Below are positions 55,426 to 63,702 of a stretch of DNA of 64,000 bases, piece by piece; position 1 is the stretch's first letter; the number at the start of each line of letters is the position of its first letter. This stretch comes from Ignavibacteria bacterium. Its GTDB lineage: Bacteria; Bacteroidota; Ignavibacteria; Tepidaquicellales; Tepidaquicellaceae. The stretch is taken from the NCBI GenBank assembly GCA_016710985.1, contig JADJTX010000009.1:1-64000 (forward strand). The letters run 5' to 3'. Below the pieces are notes generated by a model. It was not told the DNA's origin. It saw nothing but the letters and a program-made list of their open reading frames with translations, and did no database searches. Made by a program: the position numbers and the translations under genes.

Positions 55426-56247
55426 TTGGATAACGAGGAAAAATATTTAGATATAAGCCGGAAGCTTAAGAATCTTGAACCAGTAAAAGCGAGCGACAAT
55501 TTTGTTCATAATCTTCACAGCAAAATTGTAGAGATCGAAGCAGAGAAGAGACTTGAGCACGAAAAAAAATTTGACGGAGACCGCGGCGGATTTCTAAAGA
55601 ACCTATTCGGGAATATGCAGTATCCGTGGCTTGTTCCGGCTGCCGGATTTACAGTCTTAATCTTCTTTGTTTTTTACATTACATTCCTGAATAAAAATGC
55701 TTCGGAGAATAATCAACCCCTTTTATCCGATCAAAAAACTGATATCAGCAAACAAAGTAATCCTCCGGCTGAACAGAATAAAACATCTGAAACGGGGAAT
55801 GATAAAACATTAACAGGAAAAGAAAACTTGCCGGGTAAAGATATTGCAGGAGATTTGAAAACCGAAAAGAATGAACGCAACCCATCAATTACCGAAGAAA
55901 AGAAACAGTATACAGATCGGGAAGAAACGGGATATAACAAAATGGAATTAAAAGCTGCTCAACCCGAGAAGAATAAAGACCGGTCTGATGCTAAGAATGA
56001 TGAAATAAAGGATTTTGCAAAAAAAGAAAATGAGCCGGATATAATTGAAAACAACGGCATGATTGCTACAGAGCCGCAAACTGGAGAATCATCAGTTTCA
56101 ACAGAATCAGTAACTTCAAATGAGCCTGAAGTAAAATTAAAAAGTAAAGGTCCGGAGAACGATTCTCTTAAGAAAAAACTTGATGATAAACTCCGTAGGA
56201 TTAATAAATCAAATCTTGAAAAGATCCGGGAAGAAATTTTGAAGTAA
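55426..56247 (+). CDS. Putative membrane-bound anti-sigma factor
   Basis: 273 residues with a TTG start. A cytoplasmic N-terminal part of about 65 residues (LDISRKLKNLEPVKASDNFV, HNLHSKIVEIEAEKRLEH) is followed by one membrane helix (WLVPAAGFTVLIFFVFYITF, about residues 66-86) and a long, highly charged, Lys/Glu/Asn-rich extracytoplasmic tail. There is no zinc-binding HxxxCxxC motif, so it is not a ZAS-type anti-sigma factor. Its position right after an ECF sigma gene suggests the role. The tail is low-complexity and probably disordered. Confidence 0.55.
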   Translation: MDNEEKYLDISRKLKNLEPVKASDNFVHNLHSKIVEIEAEKRLEHEKKFDGDRGGFLKNLFGNMQYPWLVPAAGFTVLIFFVFYITFLNKNASENNQPLLSDQKTDISKQSNPPAEQNKTSETGNDKTLTGKENLPGKDIAGDLKTEKNERNPSITEEKKQYTDREETGYNKMELKAAQPEKNKDRSDAKNDEIKDFAKKENEPDIIENNGMIATEPQTGESSVSTESVTSNEPEVKLKSKGPENDSLKKKLDDKLRRINKSNLEKIREEILK

Positions 56248-56292
56248 TTACTGATTTAATTAAAATTTTTTAAAAATATAAAAATATTAAAT

Positions 56293-56553
56293 TTGTTCAC
56301 TGCAAAAATTAACATCTCTTTAAGAAAAACAATATTGGACCCGCAGGGAAAGGCGGTTGAGCATTCACTTAAGTCTTTAGGGTTTGGTTCGATTGTAGAT
56401 ACAAGAATTGGAAAATACATTGAGCTTAAGATTAATGCGGAAACGAAGCAAGAAGCTGAGAAAATTTCCGAAGAAGCCTGCAGGAAGCTTCTCGCAAATC
56501 CGGTAATGGAAGATTATTCATTTGAAGTTTTTAAAAACGGAGATATAATATAA
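56293..56553 (+). CDS. purS: PurS, FGAM synthetase small subunit
   Basis: 86 residues from a TTG start. FTAKINISLRKTILDPQGKA, VEHSLKSLGFGSIVDTRIGK and EKISEEACRKLLANPVMEDY match PurS, the small bridging subunit of the three-part formylglycinamidine ribonucleotide synthetase (PurLQS). The stop overlaps the next start in TAATG, so purS and purQ are translationally coupled. purL is not in the window. Confidence 0.9.
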   Translation: MFTAKINISLRKTILDPQGKAVEHSLKSLGFGSIVDTRIGKYIELKINAETKQEAEKISEEACRKLLANPVMEDYSFEVFKNGDII

Positions 56554-57224
56554 TGTCATTAGCACGGGCAGGAGTAATTGTATTTCCGGGGTCAAATTGT
56601 GATCACGATGTTTACAATGTTTTAAAGAATGTTATGGGTGCAGACACTAAATTTCTGTGGCATAAGGAAGGAAGTATTGGTGACAGGAATCTGATAATAT
56701 TACCCGGAGGATTTTCATACGGTGATTATTTAAGGTGCGGGGCAATCGCAAAGTTTTCCCCGATTATGAGTGATGTGATTAAGTTTGCTAAAGCAGGAGG
56801 AGTTGTTATAGGAATATGCAACGGATTTCAGGTATTATGTGAAACAGGTCTTTTACCCGGAGTTCTTTTGAGAAATGAAGATCTTAAATTCGTTTGCAGA
56901 ACAGTTACATTGAAAGTAGAAAATAATAAGAGTATTTTTACCGGCGAATATAAAATCAAAGAAGAAATAGGCATTCCGGTTGCACACGGTGAGGGAAATT
57001 ATTACTGTGATGAAAATACACTTACAGACCTGATCAGCAATAATCAGATCTTATTCAGATATACTGATAATCCAAACGGATCGATTGACAATATTGCAGG
57101 AATACAAAATTTACAGAGGAATGTTTTTGGAATGATGCCTCATCCGGAAAGAGTTTCAGACAGAATACTCGGCAGTACGGACGGACAAAGATTTTTCAAA
57201 AGTGTCGTAGAAAGTTTTTCATAA
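56553..57224 (+). CDS. purQ: PurQ, FGAM synthetase glutamine amidotransferase subunit
   Basis: 223 residues. Class I amidotransferase: the nucleophile Cys is in GVVIGICNGFQVLCETGLLP (about residue 86), and the His/Glu pair is in FGMMPHPERVSDR near the C-terminus. VIVFPGSNCDHD and LPGGFSYGDYLRCGAIAKFS are also PurQ-typical. It supplies ammonia from glutamine for step 4 of purine synthesis together with PurS and PurL. Confidence 0.95.
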   Translation: MSLARAGVIVFPGSNCDHDVYNVLKNVMGADTKFLWHKEGSIGDRNLIILPGGFSYGDYLRCGAIAKFSPIMSDVIKFAKAGGVVIGICNGFQVLCETGLLPGVLLRNEDLKFVCRTVTLKVENNKSIFTGEYKIKEEIGIPVAHGEGNYYCDENTLTDLISNNQILFRYTDNPNGSIDNIAGIQNLQRNVFGMMPHPERVSDRILGSTDGQRFFKSVVESFS

Positions 57225-57275
57225 TAATTTATCCGAAATTAATCCTGCCACAGCGGGAAAAGGAGTAATAAAAAA

Positions 57276-57461
57276 ATGTTTGGATTAGGAACACCTGAAA
57301 TAATATTAATAGCAATTGTAATTTTAGTTTTATTCGGAGCAAAGAAAATTCCCGAATTAATGCAGGGACTCGGCAAAGGCATAAAGGAATTTAAAAAAGC
57401 ATCTTCCGATATAGAGAAAGATATAACAACTGCTGCTGATGATAAGGAAAAAACGAAATAG
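57276..57461 (+). CDS. tatA: TatA/TatE twin-arginine translocase subunit
   Basis: 61 residues: MFGLGTPEIILIAIVILVLF forms the short membrane helix, followed by the hinge FGAKKIPELMQGLGKGIKEF and a charged tail. The FGxxKLPEL-type motif with amphipathic helix defines TatA/E. It forms the pore-like component of the Tat pathway for folded proteins. It follows purQ by 51 bp. Its stop codon (TAG, 57459-57461) is directly followed by a 9-base tandem array. Confidence 0.9.
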   Translation: MFGLGTPEIILIAIVILVLFGAKKIPELMQGLGKGIKEFKKASSDIEKDITTAADDKEKTK

Positions 57462-57524
57462 TGTGGAGTGTGTTGAGTGTGTGGAGTGTGTGGAGTGTGT
57501 GGAGTGTATGGAGTGTGTGGAGTA
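57462..57524 (+). repeat. Seven-copy TGTGGAGTG 9-base tandem array
   Basis: Starting at the first base after the tatA TAG stop: TGTGGAGTG, TGTTGAGTG, TGTGGAGTG three times, TATGGAGTG, TGTGGAGTA. All seven copies are exactly 9 bases. It is followed by a different AT-rich unit (GAACTAAATAA/AACTAAACG) from about 57540 to 57620. Confidence 0.9.
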
Positions 57525-57623
57525 ATTAAGTTATTTATCTTCAACTAACCTAAACTAACAAAACTAAACGAACTAAATAAACAAAACGAACTAAATAACT
57601 AAACGAACTAAATAACTAGCACC

Positions 57624-57695
57624 TATACACTCTATACACTCTATACACTCTATACACTCTATACACTCTATACACTCTATACACTCTATACACTC
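57624..57695 (+). repeat. Eight-copy TATACACTC 9-base tandem array
   Basis: Eight identical copies of TATACACTC from 57624 to 57695, then a decaying end (ACTTAGCACTCAATGAACTC) that carries the gatA start codon. It is the inverted counterpart of the TGTGGAGTG array 100 bp upstream. Read as RNA, all nine bases of a unit can pair with a unit of the other array if two G-U wobbles are allowed. Confidence 0.9.
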
Positions 57696-57707
57696 ACTTA
57701 GCACTCA

Positions 57708-59138
57708 ATGAACTCAATGAACTCTATTCCAAAAAGTCTTAAAGAAATCAAATCGCTGCTCGAATCCGGCCAGCTTACCTGCGTTGAGCTTGTCAATTCT
57801 TATTTGGAAAATATTAACGAACAAAAAGATCTGAATGTCTTCATAACTTTATTTGACAAAGAAGCTTTACAAAGAGCAAAAGAGATTGATGAGAAAATAA
57901 AGAACAAAACTGCGGGCAAACTTGCAGGAACTGTATTTTCTATAAAAGATGTAATTTCGGTTAAAGATAAACTGCTCACATGCGGTTCTAAAATATTAAG
58001 CAACTTTGATGCAATTTATGATGCAACTGTAATTGAAAGGTTAAAAGAAGAAGATGCGATCATAATTGGTAAAGTGAACTGCGACGAGTTTGCAATGGGC
58101 TCATCGAATGAAAATTCATTCTTTGGTCCGGTGAAAAACCCTGTTGATAAAACAAGAGTGCCGGGAGGTTCATCCGGAGCAAGCGCTGTATCAGTTGCAT
58201 CCAATATGTGTCTTCTTTCACTCGGATCCGAGACAGGCGGCTCAATAAGGCAGCCGTCTTCATTCTGCGGCATAACGGGATTAAAAGTTACCTACGGAAG
58301 GATTTCCAGATTCGGCCTGGTTGCATTCGCATCATCATTTGACACAATTGGAATTTTCGGAAACAACAATTATGATATCGGCATTGCTCTTGAAGTCATA
58401 GCAGGATTTGACGAAAGAGACAGCACTTCCTCTGATATTAAAGTTGACAATTATACGGAAGAGACAGAGACAAAATTTGATCCGGAAAAAATTAAGATCG
58501 GCTATGCGAAAGAATATTTTGAAGAAGGACTTGATGAGGAAATTAAAAAAGGAATTCTTGATAAAATAGAATTCCTGAAACAGAAAGGTTTTGCAGTAAA
58601 AGAAATTTCGCTTCCCTACTCTAAGTATGTAATTCAGACATATTATATTCTTACATGTGCGGAAGCTTCAAGTAATCTTTCAAGATACGACGGAGTCAGA
58701 TACGGTTACAGAGCCGGGGATTCTCCTGTGCTTGAAGACATGTATGTAAATACAAGATCAGAGGGATTCGGTGATGAGGTGAAGAGAAGAATTATGCTCG
58801 GGACATATGTTTTATCAGCGGGCTATTATGATGCTTATTACCGAAAGGGTCAGAAGGTAAGAAGACTGATCATGAAAGATTTTGAAGATGCATTTAATGA
58901 AGTTGATTTTATAATTTCTCCCACCACTCCCACAACTGCTTTTAAGATCGGAGAAAAAGTCGAAGACCCTCTCGCAATGTATCTTAACGATATCTATACT
59001 GTATCGGCAAATCTAGCAGGAATACCGGCAATCTCAATTCCGGTTGGTTTTGATAAAAACAATCTTCCTTACGGATTGCAAATCATGGGAAAGAAATTTG
59101 ATGAGCTTGGATTGCTGAGAATGTGGAATGAGATTTAG
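57708..59138 (+). CDS. gatA: Amidase-family protein, GatA-like (Asp/Glu-tRNA amidotransferase subunit A)
   Basis: 476 residues. The Ser-cisSer-Lys triad is visible: Lys in GTVFSIKDVISVKDK, cis-Ser in GSETGGSIRQPSSFCG and the nucleophile region RVPGGSSGASAVSVA. DEFAMGSSNENSFFGPVKNP and FDTIGIFG also match GatA. It would release ammonia from glutamine for transamidation of mischarged tRNA, together with GatB and GatC, which are not adjacent. The N-terminus is ambiguous: an ATG at 57708 and another at 57717 lie in repeats (CAATGAACTCAATGAACTC). Arrays flank the gene on both sides. Confidence 0.85.
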   Translation: MNSMNSIPKSLKEIKSLLESGQLTCVELVNSYLENINEQKDLNVFITLFDKEALQRAKEIDEKIKNKTAGKLAGTVFSIKDVISVKDKLLTCGSKILSNFDAIYDATVIERLKEEDAIIIGKVNCDEFAMGSSNENSFFGPVKNPVDKTRVPGGSSGASAVSVASNMCLLSLGSETGGSIRQPSSFCGITGLKVTYGRISRFGLVAFASSFDTIGIFGNNNYDIGIALEVIAGFDERDSTSSDIKVDNYTEETETKFDPEKIKIGYAKEYFEEGLDEEIKKGILDKIEFLKQKGFAVKEISLPYSKYVIQTYYILTCAEASSNLSRYDGVRYGYRAGDSPVLEDMYVNTRSEGFGDEVKRRIMLGTYVLSAGYYDAYYRKGQKVRRLIMKDFEDAFNEVDFIISPTTPTTAFKIGEKVEDPLAMYLNDIYTVSANLAGIPAISIPVGFDKNNLPYGLQIMGKKFDELGLLRMWNEI

Positions 59139-59261
59139 TGTATTGAGTGTATTGAGTATGTAGAGTGTGTAGAGTAGTATGGAGTGTGGAACTCTTCATA
59201 ATCTAGAATTCCACACTCAATAAACTCCAAAACACTTAACAAACTCCAAACACTCATCAGT
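59139..59261. repeat. Inverted GAGTGTnnn 9-base arrays filling a stop-to-stop gap
   Basis: The gatA stop (59136-59138) is followed at once by TGTATTGAG, TGTATTGAG, TATGTAGAG, TGTGTAGAG, TAGTATGGAG and TGTGGA. After a 20-base centre the opposite strand shows the same kind of units (GAGTGTTTG, GAGTTTGTT, AAGTGTTTT, GGAGTTTATT, GAGTGTGGA) up to the stop of the convergent histidine kinase at 59262. The whole 123-bp gap is repeat, arranged as a hairpin that could serve both genes as a terminator. Confidence 0.8.
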
Positions 59262-60348
59262 CTATCTCTTCAGACTAAACTCAAACTTAGTCCCCTTGCT
59301 TTCTTCACTTTCAACTTTTATCTGGCTCGAATGAGCTTCCAGAATATGCTTAACTATTGACAGTCCGAGACCGCTTCCACCAATGTCACGTGAACGTGTT
59401 TTATCAACTCTGTAAAATCTTTCAAATATTCTCGGCAGATCTTTCTTAGGGATCCCGATTCCGTTGTCTTCGATATTTACAATAACTTCTTTTTCTTTAA
59501 CATCGAGTGTAACTCTTACGAATCCCTCCTTAGAAGTATATTTTATTGCATTATCAATTAAGTTTACCAATACCTGCTGCAGCCTTTCTTCGTCACCAAA
59601 GACACTCACTCCGTTTGCAACCGAAGAATCAAACTCTATGGATATATTTTTATTTTTTGCCAGAGCATTCAGTTCATCGATAGTTTTATGAATAGTATTT
59701 GAAATTCCAAAATATCGTTTGCTCATCTTTACTCCGGTTTCAAATTTTGAAATGCTGATCAGATCATCAACGAGTGATTTCAGTCTTTTAGTTTGATTAA
59801 AAGCTCTGGACAGAAAATCTACATTTACTTTTTCATCATTGATAGCTCCGTCAAGCAGCGTTTCCAGCGAGAGCTGAATGGCAAATATGGGAGTTCGAAG
59901 TTCGTGAGCAACGTTCCCCATAAACTCATTCCTGTTCACTTTGAATATTTTGGCTGTTTCCAGTTCATGCAAAGTCCTTTGAGAAATAGAATAAAGTTCT
60001 TCTATGATCTCAAATATTTCCTTATTCAGCACGGAGCCCGATTTTAATTTATTCAGCTCCTCTATTAATTCATTAAGCTCAGTAATTTTTATGCCGAAAT
60101 GATCTAACTCATCTGAGTTTTCTTTAAGCTTTGAGCTTTCCTGATAAGTTAAATATTTTTCTTAAAGGTGAGTTTACTTCTTTGTAAATAAATATGGCAC
60201 TGAAAACATAAGCCAGTATCAATGATATAGCTGAAGCAAGAAGGGATTCATTCGAAACATCGATCACTTTTAACAGGAATATAAGAAGAACGAGAAGAAG
60301 TGTGAAAAAACAGATCGAATATTTTGTAAGAAGATTAATTCTTTTCAT
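59262..60348 (-). CDS. phoR: PhoR-type membrane sensor histidine kinase, one frameshift
   Basis: About 362 residues after joining two frames at about 60127 (NLSGKLKA then ENSDELDHFGIK). The first part has two membrane helices (ICFFTLLLVLLIFLLKVIDV and LLASAISLILAYVFSAIFIY) with almost no periplasmic loop. The kinase core is HisKA with His in GNVAHELRTPIFAIQLSLET, then N box NLIDNAIKYTSKEG, G1 NIEDNGIGIPKKD and GGSGLGLSIVKHILEAHS. The response regulator gene is 22 bp upstream on the same strand. The missing base is likely an error in an A/G run. The phosphate role suggested by the name is by architecture only. Confidence 0.8.
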
Positions 60349-60370
60349 TCAAGGAACAATAGTGAAGAAA

Positions 60371-61084
60371 TCATTTCGTATCTTTGAATCTGTACCCAAG
60401 CCCTTTTATAGTTTCAATATAATCGGAATATTCGCCAAGCTTTTCACGTACTTTAGCAACATGAACATCTACAGTCCTGTCAACGACATAAATATTTTCA
60501 CCCCAGATCTGATTCAGCAGTATTTCACGCGAATAAACTTTACCTCTGTTAGACAACAGGAAATGTAAAAGCTGAAATTCCTTTTTCGGAAAGAATACTT
60601 CTCTTTCATTAATACGGACACTATGGCTTGAGCTCTCTATTTCAAGATTTCTGAATTTAATATTGTCTTCAAACTTGAGAGGTTTTTCATAATCCCCGGA
60701 ACTTCTGCGGATGACTGATTTAATTCGCGCAAGCACTTTACGTGGTGAGATAGGCTTGCTTATATAATCGTCCGCTCCAATCTCCAGACCTAATACTTCA
60801 TCAATTTCATTTTCCTTTGCAGTTAAGAATATCACAGGTATCTTTGAAGTAGCAGGATTGCTTTTCAGCTGTTTACAAACTTCAAATCCGTTTACCTCAG
60901 GCATCATAATATCAAGCAGTATCAGATCGGGAATTGCCTCTGCAAGCTCAAGGGCTTCTTTACCGTCTTTAGCTGTCAGAACTTCAAATTCATTTTCTCT
61001 TTCAAGATTATACTTTAAAATGTCAACGATATCTTTTTCATCGTCAACTACCAAAACCTTCTTTTTCATTTTTTGTTTTTTCAT
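60371..61084 (-). CDS. phoB: PhoB/OmpR-family response regulator
   Basis: 237 residues: receiver domain (VLVVDDEKDIVDILKYNLER, phospho-Asp in LILLDIMMPEVNG, Lys in DDYISKPIS) and a winged-helix DNA-binding domain (FPKKEFQLLHFLLSNRGKVY, SREILLNQIWG, DRTVDVHVAKVREKLGEYSD, IETIKGLGYRF). The Met at codon 6 is an alternative start. It is the partner of the kinase downstream. No pstSCAB or phoU genes are nearby, so assignment to phosphate control is not certain. Confidence 0.85.
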   Translation of the reverse strand: MKKQKMKKKVLVVDDEKDIVDILKYNLERENEFEVLTAKDGKEALELAEAIPDLILLDIMMPEVNGFEVCKQLKSNPATSKIPVIFLTAKENEIDEVLGLEIGADDYISKPISPRKVLARIKSVIRRSSGDYEKPLKFEDNIKFRNLEIESSSHSVRINEREVFFPKKEFQLLHFLLSNRGKVYSREILLNQIWGENIYVVDRTVDVHVAKVREKLGEYSDYIETIKGLGYRFKDTK

Positions 61085-61120
61085 AATCTATAGTTCCTAT
61101 GTTAAGAAATCATAAACTTA

Positions 61121-62128
61121 TCATTTAAAAATTATTTCCCTGCCTGCCTTAGCCGATTTGTAAATTGCATCAACAATTTCAATGACCTTCAGCGCATCGT
61201 CTCCGTTAGATATAATGTTATGATGACCTGCCACAGCACCTACAAAATGCTGTAGTTCATATTCATAGCTTTTCTTAAATACATTTGAAGGAGTTAAAAT
61301 TTTCTTAGGGGTAATGTTATAAAGCTCTCCTGCCATTCTTTTATAGATAGTAAAAGGATTTATTGATGAACTGCCTTCTTTTCCATAAACATTACAATAG
61401 AATAACTCACCTTCTCTCAATAAGCTCCAGCTTACTTCTATCGTCAGAGTCGCCTTGTTTTTGAATTTTATCATGGCAATACTGGAATCTTCAACAGATT
61501 TTGTATTATGATAGTAATTAGATGCTGTTACACTTTTGACTTCAGGAAATCCAAGTATCCACAATCCTAAATCCAGCATCGCAATTCCGTTATCAAGAAA
61601 AACACCGCCGCCGGACTTATCTTTTTCAAGCATCCATTTTTGATTTGAGCTTTGAGGCTTTACCCATCCCGCCTTGACATAAAATATTTCACCGAGTTCT
61701 TTTGCCTTTGTAAAAGTCCTCTGCATCATCATATCATTCCTGAATCTGTTATTCATCGCAACCATGATTTTCCTTTTGTAAGTTTTCGCCGCGTTTACAA
61801 TGTCTTTTGCTTCCTTATAATTTCTTGCTATAGGCTTTTCCACGAGTATGTCTTTTTCTGCCTGCAGACACTGTATTGCGATCTCTTTATGGGCATTAGT
61901 CTGTGCGGCTATTATGACTGCGGATATTTCCGGATTTTCATCAAGCATTCTTTGAACATCCTTGTAATATTTTCCTACATTATATCTCGAAGCGATATTT
62001 TTACATTTTGACAGGTCACTGTCACATACAGCCGTAATCTCGACATCATCCATCTTAGAAAGTATAGGCATATGAATGATCTGGGCTATTCCTCCGAGAC
62101 CGACTATTGCAAGTTTTATTTTACTCAT
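61121..62128 (-). CDS. Gfo/Idh/MocA-family NAD(P)-dependent oxidoreductase
   Basis: 335 residues. Rossmann start KLAIVGLGGIAQIIHMPIL with GxGxxA, CDSDLSK, and the family EKP motif in DILVEKPIARNYKEA (about residue 96). Then MVAMNNRFRNDMM and a C-terminal beta-sheet with DKSGGGVFLDNGIAMLDLGL (Asp-x3-His-like site replaced by DNGIAMLDL). It would oxidise or reduce a sugar or cyclitol with NAD(P). It sits upstream of the two-component system on the same strand (36 bp), possibly co-transcribed. Confidence 0.8.
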   Translation of the reverse strand: MSKIKLAIVGLGGIAQIIHMPILSKMDDVEITAVCDSDLSKCKNIASRYNVGKYYKDVQRMLDENPEISAVIIAAQTNAHKEIAIQCLQAEKDILVEKPIARNYKEAKDIVNAAKTYKRKIMVAMNNRFRNDMMMQRTFTKAKELGEIFYVKAGWVKPQSSNQKWMLEKDKSGGGVFLDNGIAMLDLGLWILGFPEVKSVTASNYYHNTKSVEDSSIAMIKFKNKATLTIEVSWSLLREGELFYCNVYGKEGSSSINPFTIYKRMAGELYNITPKKILTPSNVFKKSYEYELQHFVGAVAGHHNIISNGDDALKVIEIVDAIYKSAKAGREIIFK

Positions 62129-62158
62129 AAGAAATGAAATCAGTTTAGATAAAAAAAT

Positions 62159-62252
62159 GTCAAGACACCCAAATCACATATAAAGGATACTTACCGTTGC
62201 TTTCTTCCGAACCTGGCGGAGTTGGGTAACTTTATATTGTTCGGGGCTTGAC
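62159..62252 (-). ncRNA. ffs: Signal recognition particle RNA (small bacterial type)
   Basis: On the minus strand the conserved SRP core is visible: GCCAGGTTCGGAAGAAAGC followed by AACGGTAAG, matching the CAGG..CGGAAG..AGCA..GGTAA signature of the Ffh-binding hairpin. The ends pair (GTCAAGCCCC at the 5' side, GGGTGTCTTGAC at the 3' side), giving a single hairpin of about 94 nt. A run of seven T follows at the 3' end as terminator. The RNA binds Ffh and directs ribosomes making membrane proteins to FtsY. It lies between the permease gene and the oxidoreductase gene. Exact ends are inferred from the terminal helix. Confidence 0.85.
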
Positions 62253-62283
62253 AATATACTTGTAGTAAAGTAAATCAATATAC

Positions 62284-63639
62284 TCAAGAAGATTTAAACA
62301 TTAAATACAATCCGAAGCATCCGATAATTATATTTGCAATCCACATTCCGATAAAAGGACTGACAATTGCCCTGTCTGCAAGCTTCTCTCCTCCAATAAG
62401 ACACGCCCAGTACAAGAGAAAAAATAAAAGTGAAAAACCTGCCGCGATTCCGAATCCCCCTTTTTTGACCCTGTAACCTAAAGGCGCTCCGACGAGCATA
62501 AATACTATGCATGCAAAAGGAATTGAATATTTCTTGTAAATCTCGACATCATATGAATCTATCTGCTTTCCAAGCTGCTTATATGCCAGGTTCGTATTTA
62601 CAATCTCATTCTTCTTAGTAATGAACAGCCTTATATAGTTATTTAAAGTATCGAAAGAAGTTACGGATCTTGTGTTCTTCAATTCTGTACCTGGTTTGTT
62701 TTCACCTACCGGAGTAATGACCTTCTCCTTTAAATAGACAGTATCGATGAAATTTATTTTCTGAAGTTTTCTTAGATCTTTATTTAAATTCTCAAGGAAT
62801 CTTTCTTCCAGATTTCTTTGAGTGATAATTAAACTGTCAACTACCAGTATCATAGCATCTGCGGATAATTCCCTCTCACCGCGTGAAAATATATTTGCAT
62901 CAGAGCTCTTGAATCCAAATCCTTCAGCATCAAAAGTAAGCCGGTGCTTTTCAAATTTTATTTTTCTGTAATCCTGATCCCCTGCTTTAATGTTAAGCTG
63001 ATGTATCTCTCCGTCACGCAAATTCATAATTACTTTTTTAAAATCACCTGAGAAACTTATGTCACCGCTTTTTGCTGTCAGTAAATCCTTTGAATCAGGA
63101 TTTGAATAATTATAAATGTAAACTCCTTCAATGTTATTGCTGTTAGGAAATGTTTTTTTTACAAGTATCTGAACTCCCTGCAGGTCATTGGAAAATTTCC
63201 CTTCCTCTAAAATAAATGTAGGCTTGGTTTTTGTAATATCATAAAGTAATACACGTGCCTGGTGATTAGCTTCCGGTAAAACGTCATTGTTGAATCTTAT
63301 CATCAGATATGTCATAATCATAGAAAAAAATATCACAGGGATCATCAGTCTTATCAGACTTATCCCGCTTGCCTTAAAAATTGTTATCTCATTGCTTGAC
63401 GACATTGATCCGAATGTCATAAGAGATGAAACAAGCATAGCCATTGGAACTGCCAGCGTCACCATCCATGCAAGATTCAATGAGATCAATTGTATAATGA
63501 CCCACACACTCAATCCCTTGCCTACAAACTGGTCAAGGGATTTGACTAAAAACTGAAACAGGAATACAAATATCACTGTCATCAGTGCAAAGATAAAAGG
63601 ACCGATCAGTGATTTTAATATGTATCTGTCTATCAGCAT
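62284..63639 (-). CDS. LptF/LptG-family LPS export permease
   Basis: 451 residues. Six membrane helices in the usual 3+3 arrangement: start MLIDRYILKSLIGPFIFALM, then VWVIIQLISLNLAWMVTLAV and ISLIRLMIPVIFFSMIMTYL; a large periplasmic beta-jellyroll domain (about residues 105-340); then YSIPFACIVFMLVGAPLGYR, GIAAGFSLLFFLLYWACLI and VSPFIGMWIANIIIGCFGLY. The start DRYILKSL and VPMAMLVSSLMTFG are YjgP/YjgQ hallmarks. It would be part of LptB2FG, extracting lipopolysaccharide from the inner membrane. Only one copy is in the window, so LptF versus LptG cannot be decided. Confidence 0.85.
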   Translation of the reverse strand: MLIDRYILKSLIGPFIFALMTVIFVFLFQFLVKSLDQFVGKGLSVWVIIQLISLNLAWMVTLAVPMAMLVSSLMTFGSMSSSNEITIFKASGISLIRLMIPVIFFSMIMTYLMIRFNNDVLPEANHQARVLLYDITKTKPTFILEEGKFSNDLQGVQILVKKTFPNSNNIEGVYIYNYSNPDSKDLLTAKSGDISFSGDFKKVIMNLRDGEIHQLNIKAGDQDYRKIKFEKHRLTFDAEGFGFKSSDANIFSRGERELSADAMILVVDSLIITQRNLEERFLENLNKDLRKLQKINFIDTVYLKEKVITPVGENKPGTELKNTRSVTSFDTLNNYIRLFITKKNEIVNTNLAYKQLGKQIDSYDVEIYKKYSIPFACIVFMLVGAPLGYRVKKGGFGIAAGFSLLFFLLYWACLIGGEKLADRAIVSPFIGMWIANIIIGCFGLYLMFKSS

Positions 63640-63702
63640 CTTATATTTTTATAATTGAAGCTAAAATAATATATTGAATTATCATTCACGATTATCCGGG
63701 AT

